Positions 37,036-45,259 of a stretch of 64,000 bases of DNA are shown in pieces. This DNA comes from Desulfosudis oleivorans (GTDB lineage Bacteria > Desulfobacterota > Desulfobacteria > Desulfobacterales > SURF-7), in the NCBI GenBank assembly GCA_020723325.1, contig DYJD01000006.1:207465-271464 (forward strand), written 5' to 3'. Numbering within the stretch: position 1 is the stretch's first letter; every line of letters begins with the position of its first letter. Below the pieces are notes generated by a model. It was not told where the DNA came from. It was given only the letters and a program-made list of their open reading frames with translations, and ran no database searches. The position numbers and the translations under genes were made by a program.

Positions 37036-37761
37036 ATGACATTCTCAGAAAATATTGATTATCGTGAAATCGAGAAATTCGATAACGTTTCAGCTTACTG
37101 GTGGGACAGGCACGGCGAGTTTCAAGTGCTGCATGACATCAATCCCTTGCGCTTGAAATATGTTCAAGATCGCGTTCCTTTGCAGGGGAAACGCGTCCTG
37201 GATATCGGGTGCGGCGGCGGCATTTTTTCCGAAGCCATGGCCGCGGCAGGCGCCGAAGTCGTCGGCATTGATATGGGTGAAGCCCCCATCGCTGTGGCCG
37301 GGCGGCATATGCGGGAAGGCGGATTTCAAATCGACTACCGGCGCATAGCGGCTGAAGAACTCGCAAGAACAGAAGGGCAACAATATGATGTCATCACTTG
37401 CATGGAATTGCTCGAACATGTTCCCACACCCCGCTCCATTGTGCAGGCTTGTAAAAAACTAGTCAAACCCGATGGGCACATTTTCTTTTCCACGACAAAT
37501 CGGACCTGGATCGCTTATTGCCTGGTCATACTGGCTGCGGAATATCTCCTCGGTATTGTTGGCAAGGGGACCCATCAATATAGCAAATTCATTACGCCCG
37601 CGGAACTTGAAAACTGGGCTGCCGGCGAAGGCCTGGTAAAACAAGATTTGACCGGTATGGGCTATTTGCCCTATATCCGCAAGGGCTGGCTGAGCCGGAA
37701 TACGAAGATGAACTACTTCATGCATTTTCAGGGTCGGGCGTGTAATTGCCCAGGCAAATAG
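37036..37761 (+). CDS. UbiG-like O-methyltransferase
   Basis: A 241-residue SAM-dependent methyltransferase with strong resemblance to UbiG, the O-methyltransferase of ubiquinone synthesis: EKFDNVSAYWWDRHGEFQVLHDINPLRLKYV (for example ALHDINP-like VLHDINPLRLKY), motif I VLDIGCGGGIFSEAMAA, GIDMGE, and the C-terminal THQYSKFITPAELENWA and GMGYLPYI. Length equals that of UbiG. The start at 37036 follows AAAAGGAGACGAAAC. Sulfate reducers and relatives use menaquinone, and no other ubi gene is in the window, so another substrate is possible. Co-transcription with the upstream methyltransferase is likely. Confidence 0.85.
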   Translation: MTFSENIDYREIEKFDNVSAYWWDRHGEFQVLHDINPLRLKYVQDRVPLQGKRVLDIGCGGGIFSEAMAAAGAEVVGIDMGEAPIAVAGRHMREGGFQIDYRRIAAEELARTEGQQYDVITCMELLEHVPTPRSIVQACKKLVKPDGHIFFSTTNRTWIAYCLVILAAEYLLGIVGKGTHQYSKFITPAELENWAAGEGLVKQDLTGMGYLPYIRKGWLSRNTKMNYFMHFQGRACNCPGK

Positions 37762-37783
37762 GCTGAAGGCTGAAGGCTGAAGA
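37749..37783. repeat. Heptamer GGCTGAA repeat with a matching copy at 47.67 kb
   Basis: Three GGCTGAA units (37761-37781) follow CCAGGCAAATA at the very end of the UbiG-like gene. The reverse complement of 47668-47696 reads CAGGCAAATAGGCCGAAGAC, matching the same sequence. It is thus a dispersed short repeat, once touching a stop codon and once downstream of another gene. Confidence 0.55.
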
Positions 37784-37828
37784 CTAAGCGAAAATTTTGA
37801 TTTGCTGTTTTCTCAAGATAGAATTTTT

Positions 37829-37908
37829 GGCCTTGATCATCGTTTCGGCCATCCTCCATTGTGGGAGCGGCTTCCAGCCGCGATAAGGCCGAAACAATGA
37901 CCAAGGCC
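37829..37908. repeat. Palindromic intergenic element, copy 3 (best preserved)
   Basis: The left arm (GGCCTTGATCATCGTTTCGG, 37829-37850) is matched by the reverse complement of the right arm (37887-37908) with only two differences. The core GAGCGGCTTCCAGCCGC spans 37865-37881. The whole 80 bases can fold into a long hairpin. It sits in the 325-base gap between the UbiG-like gene and the iron alcohol dehydrogenase; the rest of that gap has a CTTCGTGCC direct repeat near 37975 and no gene. Confidence 0.88.
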
Positions 37909-38086
37909 GAATTTTTTTTCACCTCAAAGGTCACGAAGAAAAACAATAACACCCGGCGCAGCCGGTAAAAATTTCGTGCCCTTCGTGCCCTTCAGCGAAG
38001 CGGGTGGTAGAAAGAATATTACTATTTACTGAAAAATGACTAGTAGGGATTTCAATTTCCCTTTGTTTATGAAAACGCCCGTACCC

Positions 38087-39295
38087 TCAAGACAGAAGCT
38101 TTTGAAGCAAGGCTTCGCATTCCTCTTGGGTCATGATGGTGGGCACCGGATAATCCGGATGGGCTTCATCCAGGGCGCGCTTTGCAATCAAGGGAATGTC
38201 TTTTTCCTTGAGTTCCTTGATGGAGTCCGGGATCTTCATTTTTTTATTCAGGGATTTGATTTTTTCAATAAACTTGTAGGACAAGTCTTCTTCGGATTCG
38301 TTCTTTTTACCGATTCCGCCGGCGATGGCCAATTGGGCCAATTTTTTCTCCGCATCCTCCCTGGAGAATTCCAATACATGCGGCAGGATGACCGCATTGG
38401 CCAGGCCATGGGGAACACCGTACATGCCGCCCAGGGTGTGGGCTATGGCATGCACATAGCCGATATACGCGCGGGTAAAGGCCGCCCCGGCGTAAAAGGA
38501 GGCCAGGGCCATATTGTTGCGGGCAGTGAGGTCCTCACCGTTTTTATAAGCCTTTTCCAGGTTGTCGAAAATCAGGCGCACGGCGTTTTCGGCGTTTTCA
38601 TCCGTGAATTTATTCCCGTTCAAACCGATATAGGCTTCCACTGCATGGGTCAGGGCATCCATACCCGTGGTGGAGGTGATATGGGGCGGCAGGCCGACCA
38701 TAAGCTCAGGGTCCAGCACCGCGATTTTGGGGATAAGCTTCAGGTCGTTGATGGCGAATTTCGCATGGGTGGCAGGGTCGGAGATAACGGCGGCCACCGT
38801 GGTTTCAGAGCCGGTTCCGGCCGTGGTGGGCACACAGAAAAAGGGCGGAATGGGCAGCACCACCCGGAACATGCCTTTCAATCTCCGCACGGAAAGATAA
38901 GGATTGGCAAGCCTGGCGCCGATGATCTTGGCGCAGTCAAGGGAAGAGCCGCCGCCGAAGCCGATGATGCCGTCGCATTTATTTTCCCGATAGACTTTTC
39001 TGCCGGCCTCCACGTTTTGAATGGTGGGATTGGGCTGGACTTCGTCAAATACCGTATATTTGATGTCGTTTTCATCCAGGGATTCAAACAAACCGTCGGC
39101 CAGTTTCAGACCCATCAAGACCTTGTCGGTGACCACCAACACATTTTTCAGCCCCCTGATCTTGATGTTCTCCGCCAGTTTGCGCACACTGCCGGGGCCG
39201 GTGAGCAAAACGGGAATCGGAAAGGGGATGACCGTTGCGGCTGTTTTCATTACCCGATGTTGTATGCGATATAATTTTTTCTTGATTGCCCACAT
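38087..39295 (-). CDS. Iron-containing alcohol dehydrogenase
   Basis: A 402-residue group III alcohol dehydrogenase. The NAD-binding part shows GIIGFGGGSSLDCAKIIG (for example GGGSSLDCAK), and the iron site is in the C-terminal half with the GYVHAIAHTLGGMYGVPHGLANA signature (conserved His in HAIAHxLGGxxxxPHG) and an upstream Asp/His. Members reduce aldehydes or oxidise alcohols with NAD(P); the substrate here is unknown. ATG at 39295 follows GAAGGAGAAGAAAC. The next gene on the same strand is a lipoprotein 70 bases upstream. Confidence 0.9.
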   Translation of the reverse strand: MWAIKKKLYRIQHRVMKTAATVIPFPIPVLLTGPGSVRKLAENIKIRGLKNVLVVTDKVLMGLKLADGLFESLDENDIKYTVFDEVQPNPTIQNVEAGRKVYRENKCDGIIGFGGGSSLDCAKIIGARLANPYLSVRRLKGMFRVVLPIPPFFCVPTTAGTGSETTVAAVISDPATHAKFAINDLKLIPKIAVLDPELMVGLPPHITSTTGMDALTHAVEAYIGLNGNKFTDENAENAVRLIFDNLEKAYKNGEDLTARNNMALASFYAGAAFTRAYIGYVHAIAHTLGGMYGVPHGLANAVILPHVLEFSREDAEKKLAQLAIAGGIGKKNESEEDLSYKFIEKIKSLNKKMKIPDSIKELKEKDIPLIAKRALDEAHPDYPVPTIMTQEECEALLQKLLS

Positions 39296-39364
39296 GTTTC
39301 TTCTCCTTCACAATATGATGGTTTTTAAAAATTGTTTTTTTTCCCGCCTCTGTAATATTCCGGC

Positions 39365-40492
39365 TCAATGTCCGGGGATGCCTTCATTTCCCGGTTTAAA
39401 TCGGAAAATCCGATAAGGTGCGTGGGCCTCGATATGGGATGCCCTTTTTCCGACCACATTCATCAAGTCGCTGCAGGTGAAGTACAACCAGCCGTCCGGA
39501 CCAAAGGAAAATCCATCCGGCCAGCGAAAGCGTTCGTCCTTGAGCAGGGTTTTCAGTTTTCGATTCGGATCCATGAGGTGCACGGCCGAGTGCTCCATGT
39601 CGGATATGTATATATTCCCTGCCAGGTCAATGGTCAAGCCGTCACTCATGGTTTTTTCCGCAAATTTTTCCACGTAAAACCCCAGTTCCGCTGCTGTCAG
39701 ATCCGGATTCATTAAATATTCGGTGCGGATGCGATACAGGTGCTCGCCGTTGACCGCCCCATAATACAGGCACTGCCCTTCCCGGTCCAGGGCGATGGAA
39801 TCCACGGCGATGAGGATCGGCACCCCCAGCAAAGAAAAATCTTCCGCACCAATGCGCAGAACATGGGAAGACGCCTTTACCGATTCATGATTTTCCAGCA
39901 GCCTGCGGGCCGACTTTTTTTTCACATCATAGACGATGATGGCCGGTGAGCCTCCGAGCACCGGCACCGGCGCACCGGTGTCGGCAATGAAAATTACATC
40001 ACCCGCGGGACTGACCTGAAAATCATTCAAAAAGGAACCGAAGCCGGCAATGCGGGAAGGAAAATCAAACTGGTGCACGATTTCTTCCGTGTAGATATCG
40101 AAAGCCAATAAGCGCGGCTGGCCCCGGCCGAAATCGCCGTGATCCAGGGTCCATAACCGGTTTTGGCGATCAATGCGCAAGGACAAAACCGTATCGAAAA
40201 AAGGTCTTTCGCCGCGCCGGTGCTGATAGCCGCTGTCCGGAAAGGGCATGGGCCGGCCTTTTACAAGCTTTGCCACCCGAATGGCCGGATCAGCCTCGGG
40301 ATGAAATGTGAAATAAACTTGCTGGTCAGAAGAAACGGCGATGTTGCCCGGTGGTTTGGGCAGATCCGCCACTACTTCCGCGAGATCCGCATCCAAAAGC
40401 GGTTTTTGGCTGCGGTCCGGCAAGTAAGAGGTCGCACAACCCCAAAAGAAAAATCCCATGGCTATCGCCGCCGGAATCCATTTGCGAAGCAT
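39365..40492 (-). CDS. Royal-jelly/yellow-family secreted protein (putative lipoprotein)
   Basis: A 375-residue exported protein. The N-terminus is a signal sequence with FFFWGCATS, an imperfect lipobox (C19). The body matches the major-royal-jelly-protein/L-dopachrome-tautomerase-related six-bladed propeller family: SLRIDRQNRLWTLDHGDFGRG, LNDFQVSPAGDVIFIADTG, VDSIALDREGQCLYYGAVNGEHLYRI and KTMSDGLTIDLAGNIYISDMEHSA (shorter parts such as LWTLDHGD are typical). The bacterial function is not known. ATG at 40492 follows GGGGGAAGGAGGC; the upstream reading from 40552 is not used. Confidence 0.8.
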   Translation of the reverse strand: MLRKWIPAAIAMGFFFWGCATSYLPDRSQKPLLDADLAEVVADLPKPPGNIAVSSDQQVYFTFHPEADPAIRVAKLVKGRPMPFPDSGYQHRRGERPFFDTVLSLRIDRQNRLWTLDHGDFGRGQPRLLAFDIYTEEIVHQFDFPSRIAGFGSFLNDFQVSPAGDVIFIADTGAPVPVLGGSPAIIVYDVKKKSARRLLENHESVKASSHVLRIGAEDFSLLGVPILIAVDSIALDREGQCLYYGAVNGEHLYRIRTEYLMNPDLTAAELGFYVEKFAEKTMSDGLTIDLAGNIYISDMEHSAVHLMDPNRKLKTLLKDERFRWPDGFSFGPDGWLYFTCSDLMNVVGKRASHIEAHAPYRIFRFKPGNEGIPGH

Positions 40493-40570
40493 GGTTTGCC
40501 TCCTTCCCCCGTATGCCGGCAATTCGGCTTGGTCGCCTGCTGAATTATCCACAAATCCTGCCCCCCCTGA

Positions 40571-42463
40571 TTAGCACTTGATGGTATACATATCAACGGG
40601 AATAGTGATGATAAATTCGGTTCCCACTCCCAATTCGCTCTTGAATTCAATCCGGCCCTGCAGGGTTTGAGTGATCAGGTTATAAACCACATGCATTCCC
40701 AGGCCCATGCCGCCCCTGTTTCGTTTGGTTGTGTAGAAGGGATCAAACAGCTTGTTCATGGTAATTTCATCCATGCCTTTGCCGTTGTCCCGGAAAGTGT
40801 AGACAAGATTGTCCGTTGTTTTTTCGATGTTGATCAAGATCGTTCCCCTGACCTGGTTTTCAAAGCCATGGATCATTGAATTGATGATCAAATTGGTGGT
40901 AATCTGTGAAAAAGCGCCTGGAAAACTTTCTATTTCCAGATCATCAGGACAGTTGATGATGATGGAATGATCCGTGCGCCGATATTTGGGCCGCAGACTG
41001 TTCACCGTATCCTCCAGGTTGGAGCGGATATTGAAGCGCCTTTTTCCTTCCACCATTTGATCCACAGCCACGTTTTTAAAGCTGTTCAGCAGATCTGCCG
41101 CGCGCCCCAGATTGGACATGACCATGGTGGAAGCTTCTTTTATTTTTTGGGCGCACTTTGCTATCTCCGGCGATGAGACTGACTGGGAAGCAAGCAGGGT
41201 TTCAAATTCTTCGGTTTTATCCGCAAGGAAAGAGGCGGAAATCAAACCAACGCTCAACGGAGTGCTGATTTCATGGGCCACACCGGCCACCATGTCACCC
41301 AAGGTGGCAAGTTTTTCCGAGCGCAAGAGCTGCTCCGCAGTCAACTTCCGTTCAGTGATATCCCGGGTTACACCGATGATTCCACTTGGCTCGCCGGCTG
41401 AATTATAAATGAAATTGGCTTCCACCTCACACCAGACCGAGGAACCGTCTATGCAATACAGCTCGACGATCACTTTGCGGGGCCGCTCCGGAGGTTTTTG
41501 GCCTTTGCCATGCGCGTCCAATTCTTCCACGAGGGCGGTAGTCGCGATTTCGTACGAAGCCGGCGGCATGATCTCCTCAATCCGTTGCGCAATGGCCTCC
41601 TCCGGGGAATAGCCCCGGATTCTTTTTACCGAAGGGCTGACGTAAGTAAAATTTAAATTCATATCCATGGTCCAAATATTGTCGGCCACATTGTCTGCCA
41701 GAAAACGATAGCGCTTTTCGCTGGTTTTAAGCAATTCTTCAGTTTGTTTGCGCTCTTCGATTTCCGATTCGATTTTGGACTTTGACTCCAAAAGCCTAAC
41801 ATGCTCTTGTTCCAATGCGCCCGTCAGGGCCATTTCCTTTTGGTGTGTGGAGACGAGGCCTCTGACCAATACGTCAACGGCCAGCGCCACCATTATGTTC
41901 AGCAACATGAAGTTGGCGCCTGCGGAAACCATGGCGGCGTTGCTGCTGAAAAAAGGGAAGGTATGCCCATAGACGCCTGTTTTCATCAGCCAGGAGGTAA
42001 CGGCAAGGGTGAAAGTGTTCAAACTCAGCGCGACCAGCACGGCTTTCAGGCCCAGAAAAACAGAAACCAGCACTGCGAATGCAAAAAGCCAGGCAGGACC
42101 TCCGCTTAGCGGCCCCACGGAAAGGATCACCACCAGGCCGACCCCGTACATAGCCAGCAGGACAATGCCGGCCCGGAGCCAATAGCCGAGACGACGTGAA
42201 ATGATTAGGCCCACGCCGGATAGCCATACAAGAACATCAAATATCAACAGGCCCCACATCTTTTGTTTCACTGCCAATATGGTCACGGGAATCATTACAA
42301 AGAGACCGATGAACAAGCCGGTGAATATCAGCAGAAACAAAATGCGGGCGCGCCAGTAAACCAGGTCGGCTTTTCCGATGGATTCGGCTGAAACCATCCG
42401 GCGGATGGAAAAGGATTCCAATTTTTGAAATAACGTAAGGATTTTTATGGTTTGATAGATCAT
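40571..42463 (-). CDS. Membrane PAS sensor histidine kinase
   Basis: A 630-residue kinase. Residues about 35-200 hold five to six membrane helices, followed by a coiled coil, a PAS domain (about 245-370) ending VTRDITERKLTAE, the phosphoacceptor His in MVAGVAHEISTPLSV, and an ATPase domain with the N box NLIINSMIHGFENQ, G1 DNGKGMDE and G2 RGGMGLGMHVVYNL. The HEISTPLS motif and MGLGMHVV G2 box are typical of a family of soluble-output-less orphan kinases. No response regulator is adjacent. The ATG at 42463 is 16 bases after the DMT transporter stop, so it is probably co-transcribed with it. Confidence 0.85.
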   Translation of the reverse strand: MIYQTIKILTLFQKLESFSIRRMVSAESIGKADLVYWRARILFLLIFTGLFIGLFVMIPVTILAVKQKMWGLLIFDVLVWLSGVGLIISRRLGYWLRAGIVLLAMYGVGLVVILSVGPLSGGPAWLFAFAVLVSVFLGLKAVLVALSLNTFTLAVTSWLMKTGVYGHTFPFFSSNAAMVSAGANFMLLNIMVALAVDVLVRGLVSTHQKEMALTGALEQEHVRLLESKSKIESEIEERKQTEELLKTSEKRYRFLADNVADNIWTMDMNLNFTYVSPSVKRIRGYSPEEAIAQRIEEIMPPASYEIATTALVEELDAHGKGQKPPERPRKVIVELYCIDGSSVWCEVEANFIYNSAGEPSGIIGVTRDITERKLTAEQLLRSEKLATLGDMVAGVAHEISTPLSVGLISASFLADKTEEFETLLASQSVSSPEIAKCAQKIKEASTMVMSNLGRAADLLNSFKNVAVDQMVEGKRRFNIRSNLEDTVNSLRPKYRRTDHSIIINCPDDLEIESFPGAFSQITTNLIINSMIHGFENQVRGTILINIEKTTDNLVYTFRDNGKGMDEITMNKLFDPFYTTKRNRGGMGLGMHVVYNLITQTLQGRIEFKSELGVGTEFIITIPVDMYTIKC

Positions 42464-42479
42464 TTTGATGGATGACTCC

Positions 42480-43388
42480 CTACCGATTTCCTGGCTTACG
42501 GGGCGGTTGTTCCACCTGGTCAAGGGTCATCAGGATAACAGCCGCCAAGATCAACAAACTGCCGGCATAGCCGGTCCACTTGAAGTATTCCCCCCACCAA
42601 ATAAAAGCCGTCAGAGCCGCAATCACCGGCTCAAGGCTGGCGGTGATGGCAGCCCGTGAAGCTTCTAAATGCCTCAAACCGAGATAATAAAAAAAATAGG
42701 CTGCATACGTGCTGACAAAGGACAAGGTCAGGAGCGCGGCCCAGGCAAGCGGGGTCTTATCACTGAAGGAAACAAAGGGGAGCAGACCCGCGGCGCCGAT
42801 GGGCAGCACATATAAAAACAGGTTGGGCGCGCTGTAGCGTCCTGAAAAATGCTTTCCAAAGATATAATACAGGGAATAGCAAAAGCCGGCTATCAGCCCC
42901 AGGAGGATGCCGGCGGCATTGATTGTCATACCGGAATCCATTTGATCCGTCCCGGTACCCAGGCTGACGCCCGCTACTCCCAATAAGGTCAGGACCAGGG
43001 CGATGGTTTTGGACCAGGTGATTTTTTCATGAAAAAACACTGCTGCCATCAAGGCGACCCAGGCAGGGGCAGTGTAAAGCAGGACCGCGGCCAAGGCCGC
43101 TCCACCAAGCTGTACGGCGAGCTGATAGGAGCCGTAAAACAAGGTTACTCCGGTGATCCCGAAAAGCAGAATGGTTGCCAGATCTTTTTGGGCGATTCGA
43201 ACTTGCTGAATACCGGCGGCATGCAGGCCGAAAAAAGCCCAGGCCAGGATTGCCCGCCAAAAAGCGACTTCCAGGGGCGCCAGGCCTTGCTTAAAAGCGA
43301 CTTTGGAAACCGGCCCGATTATGCCCCACAAACAAGCGGCGATTAAAATGTATGCATAGCCTTTTAATTTCACGGATGGAATCGCCAT
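42480..43388 (-). CDS. EamA/DMT-superfamily transporter
   Basis: A 302-residue membrane protein with about ten hydrophobic segments and two EamA repeats: GYAYILIAACLWGIIGPVSK at the start and RAAITASLEPVIAALTAFIWWGE near the end are typical. The substrate is unknown. The ATG at 43388 lies at the edge of palindromic element copy 4, and no clear ribosome-binding site precedes it; an in-frame reading through the element from 43481 gives residues GRIAAGSRSHNGEW, which are only the translated repeat. The kinase gene follows on the same strand. Confidence 0.82.
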   Translation of the reverse strand: MAIPSVKLKGYAYILIAACLWGIIGPVSKVAFKQGLAPLEVAFWRAILAWAFFGLHAAGIQQVRIAQKDLATILLFGITGVTLFYGSYQLAVQLGGAALAAVLLYTAPAWVALMAAVFFHEKITWSKTIALVLTLLGVAGVSLGTGTDQMDSGMTINAAGILLGLIAGFCYSLYYIFGKHFSGRYSAPNLFLYVLPIGAAGLLPFVSFSDKTPLAWAALLTLSFVSTYAAYFFYYLGLRHLEASRAAITASLEPVIAALTAFIWWGEYFKWTGYAGSLLILAAVILMTLDQVEQPPRKPGNR

Positions 43389-43455
43389 GGTTGATTGTTT
43401 CGGCCATTCCCCATTGTGGGAGCGGCTTCCAGCCGCGATACGGCCAAAACGAAAA
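43389..43455. repeat. Palindromic intergenic element, copy 4
   Basis: Left arm GGTTGATTGTTTCGGCC, core GAGCGGCTTCCAGCCGC (43420-43436) and a right arm CGGCCAAAACGAAAA. The element abuts the start codon of the DMT transporter gene, so it occupies the place of its leader. Confidence 0.82.
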
Positions 43456-43576
43456 TTTAGGCTGGTGTCTCTTTTTGACAACCGAGCCTATGTTAAGCAC
43501 ATAAGGCTGTCAAGAAATTCATTAAAGGTGGATTACCGGGTGAACTTTCATAATGAATGGATAGGTGTTTGGGGTG

Positions 43577-43620
43577 TTGACAATCATCTTTTTGTACGAT
43601 ATGTTTAGTTTAAACTAAAC
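43577..43620 (+). promoter_or_regulatory. Promoter with perfect 18-bp palindromic operator
   Basis: A consensus -35 TTGACA (43577-43582) and a -10 TATGTT (43600-43605) are separated by 17 bases. Overlapping the -10 is GTTTAGTTTAAACTAAAC (43603-43620), a perfect 18-base palindrome, inside a longer imperfect dyad (TACGATAT... to ...GTACTGTA). It lies 34 bases before the GbsR-type regulator gene, and a dimeric helix-turn-helix regulator bound there would block transcription. Confidence 0.75.
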
Positions 43621-43653
43621 GTACTGTACTTATAAAAAACTATAAGGATGTAT

Positions 43654-44187
43654 ATGAATCCAGAACTGGCTGCGGCACGGGAACAATTTATTCAGGGCTT
43701 GAGCAGAATCTCACATTTTTGGGGATTCCCCAAAGCCATGGGAGCGATTTATGGCGCCATTTATCTTTCCCCTACGCCCCTTACCCTGGACGATCTGGTG
43801 GAGCAGGTCAATATCACCAAGGGGGCGGTCAGCACGAACGTCAGAAGCCTGGAAAGATTGAAGATGATTTACAAACAATTCAAACTGGGTGACCGCAAGG
43901 ACTACTACATCGCGGAAATCGATTTCTGGAAAATCATCAAACGCATTCTGAAAGAAAGGGAAAAGACTGAGTTCGATCACGCTCTGAAATCAGTGGGCGG
44001 CAGCCTTGAGATAGTTACAAGTGTAAAATCCGATCCCGCCGAAGCAGATCTTACAGCCTTTTATAAGGAACGGATGCAGGCGATTCAGGGTTTTTTCAAC
44101 AAGCTGGACAACCTGGTGGCAGCCATCATCGCCATTGATGAGTTGCGGGAAAGTACCGTGAAAAAACTGTTCGGCAAGGAAAAATAA
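43654..44187 (+). CDS. GbsR/MarR-type transcriptional regulator
   Basis: A 177-residue regulator of the GbsR family (MarR superfamily). The winged helix is seen at about residues 15-85: GFPKAMGAIYGAIYLSPTPL, LDDLVEQVNITKGAVSTNVRSLERLKMI (for example VNITKGAVSTNVRSLE). The C-terminal half is helical. The ATG at 43654 is favoured since AAGG lies six bases upstream; ATG at 43648 is too close to it. The perfect palindrome in its promoter is the likely target, giving autoregulation and control of the next gene, 23 bases downstream. Confidence 0.85.
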   Translation: MNPELAAAREQFIQGLSRISHFWGFPKAMGAIYGAIYLSPTPLTLDDLVEQVNITKGAVSTNVRSLERLKMIYKQFKLGDRKDYYIAEIDFWKIIKRILKEREKTEFDHALKSVGGSLEIVTSVKSDPAEADLTAFYKERMQAIQGFFNKLDNLVAAIIAIDELRESTVKKLFGKEK

Positions 44188-44210
44188 AATCGGGTCAGAA
44201 GGAAAATCCC

Positions 44211-45152
44211 ATGGCAAAACAGCAGATCCACATGGTTACAGGAGCTTTCGGCTATTCCGGAAAATATATCGCCCGGCGCCTGCTGGATCAGGGACACATA
44301 GTGCAAACCCTGACCGATTCGGCCGATAGGGAAAACAATTTTTCAGGCCGCATTCGGGCCAAGCCCTTTCATTTTCATCAGCCCGAAAAGCTGGTTGAGA
44401 ACTTGAAAGGGGTTACAGTGCTGTACAATACCTATTGGGTGCGGTTCAATCACAAGTTGTTTACCCATGCGGATGCGGTTCAAAACACGCTGATTCTGTT
44501 CGAATGCGCCCGCAAGGCAGGTGTCGAGCGTATCGTGCATGTGAGCATCACCAATCCGGATGAAGGTTCCCGGCTGGAGTATTTCAGGGGAAAAGCCGTC
44601 CTGGAAAAGGCCTTGATGGCTTCCGGGATTTCCCATTGCATTCTCAGGCCGGCGGTCCTGTTCGGCCGGGAGGACATTTTGATCAACAACATCGCCTGGA
44701 TGCTCCGGACTTTTTCGGTGTTCGGCGTGTTTGGAAACGGCGAATATCAAATCCAGCCGATTTTTGTGGATGACCTGGCGGCCTTGGCAGTGGCTTACGG
44801 GAAAGAAAGGGAAAACAGAGTGGTGAATGCCGTGGGGCCGGAAACCTTCACCTACCGGGAGCTGGTTCAAACAGTGGGGGCAACCGTCGGCGTTCAGCGG
44901 CCGATAGTAAATATATCGCCCATACTGGGTTATTGGTTCGCATACCTGGCGGGTAAATTGCTGGGGGATGTGCTCCTGACCCGGGAGGAAATCGAGGGCC
45001 TGATGCAAGGCTTGTTGGCAGTGGACACTCTGCCCACCGGTACAACTAGTCTTTCGGAATGGCTGGGTCGGCATTCCGACACCCTCGGGAAACGCTACAC
45101 CTCCGAGCTGGCCCGGCGCCTGAATCGGCGCAAATCCTATGCCTCCAATTGA
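44211..45152 (+). CDS. NmrA-like NAD(P)-binding protein
   Basis: A 313-residue atypical short-chain dehydrogenase. The nucleotide-binding motif is VTGAFGYSGKYIARRLLDQG (GxxGxxG form), followed by conserved segments RIVHVSITNPDEGSRLEYFRGKAVLEKALMASG (for example YFRGKAVLEK) and ILRPAVLFG. No intact Y-x3-K catalytic pair of classical short-chain dehydrogenases is seen at the usual place, which fits the NmrA/complex-I NDUFA9-like group that binds NAD(P) or isomerises sugars. It is probably co-transcribed with the GbsR regulator. ATG follows AGAAGGAAAATCCC. Confidence 0.8.
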   Translation: MAKQQIHMVTGAFGYSGKYIARRLLDQGHIVQTLTDSADRENNFSGRIRAKPFHFHQPEKLVENLKGVTVLYNTYWVRFNHKLFTHADAVQNTLILFECARKAGVERIVHVSITNPDEGSRLEYFRGKAVLEKALMASGISHCILRPAVLFGREDILINNIAWMLRTFSVFGVFGNGEYQIQPIFVDDLAALAVAYGKERENRVVNAVGPETFTYRELVQTVGATVGVQRPIVNISPILGYWFAYLAGKLLGDVLLTREEIEGLMQGLLAVDTLPTGTTSLSEWLGRHSDTLGKRYTSELARRLNRRKSYASN

Positions 45153-45259
45153 TTGGGGGATTGTTTTATTAAATTTTGAACAGGTAGGCCAGCCGCAGGC
45201 TGGTGGTAAAGAACGAATCGCTATGGTTTTGCTTTATTGTGTGGAAAAGGATGCCACCT

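Noticed and set aside
38036-39274. Long + strand open frame over the iron alcohol dehydrogenase
   Set aside because: It is antisense to a gene with full catalytic motifs, has low-complexity glycine/histidine-rich translation and no binding site.
43389-43481. N-terminal extension of the DMT transporter from 43481
   Set aside because: The added residues are the translation of the palindromic repeat and resemble the same residues read from other copies.
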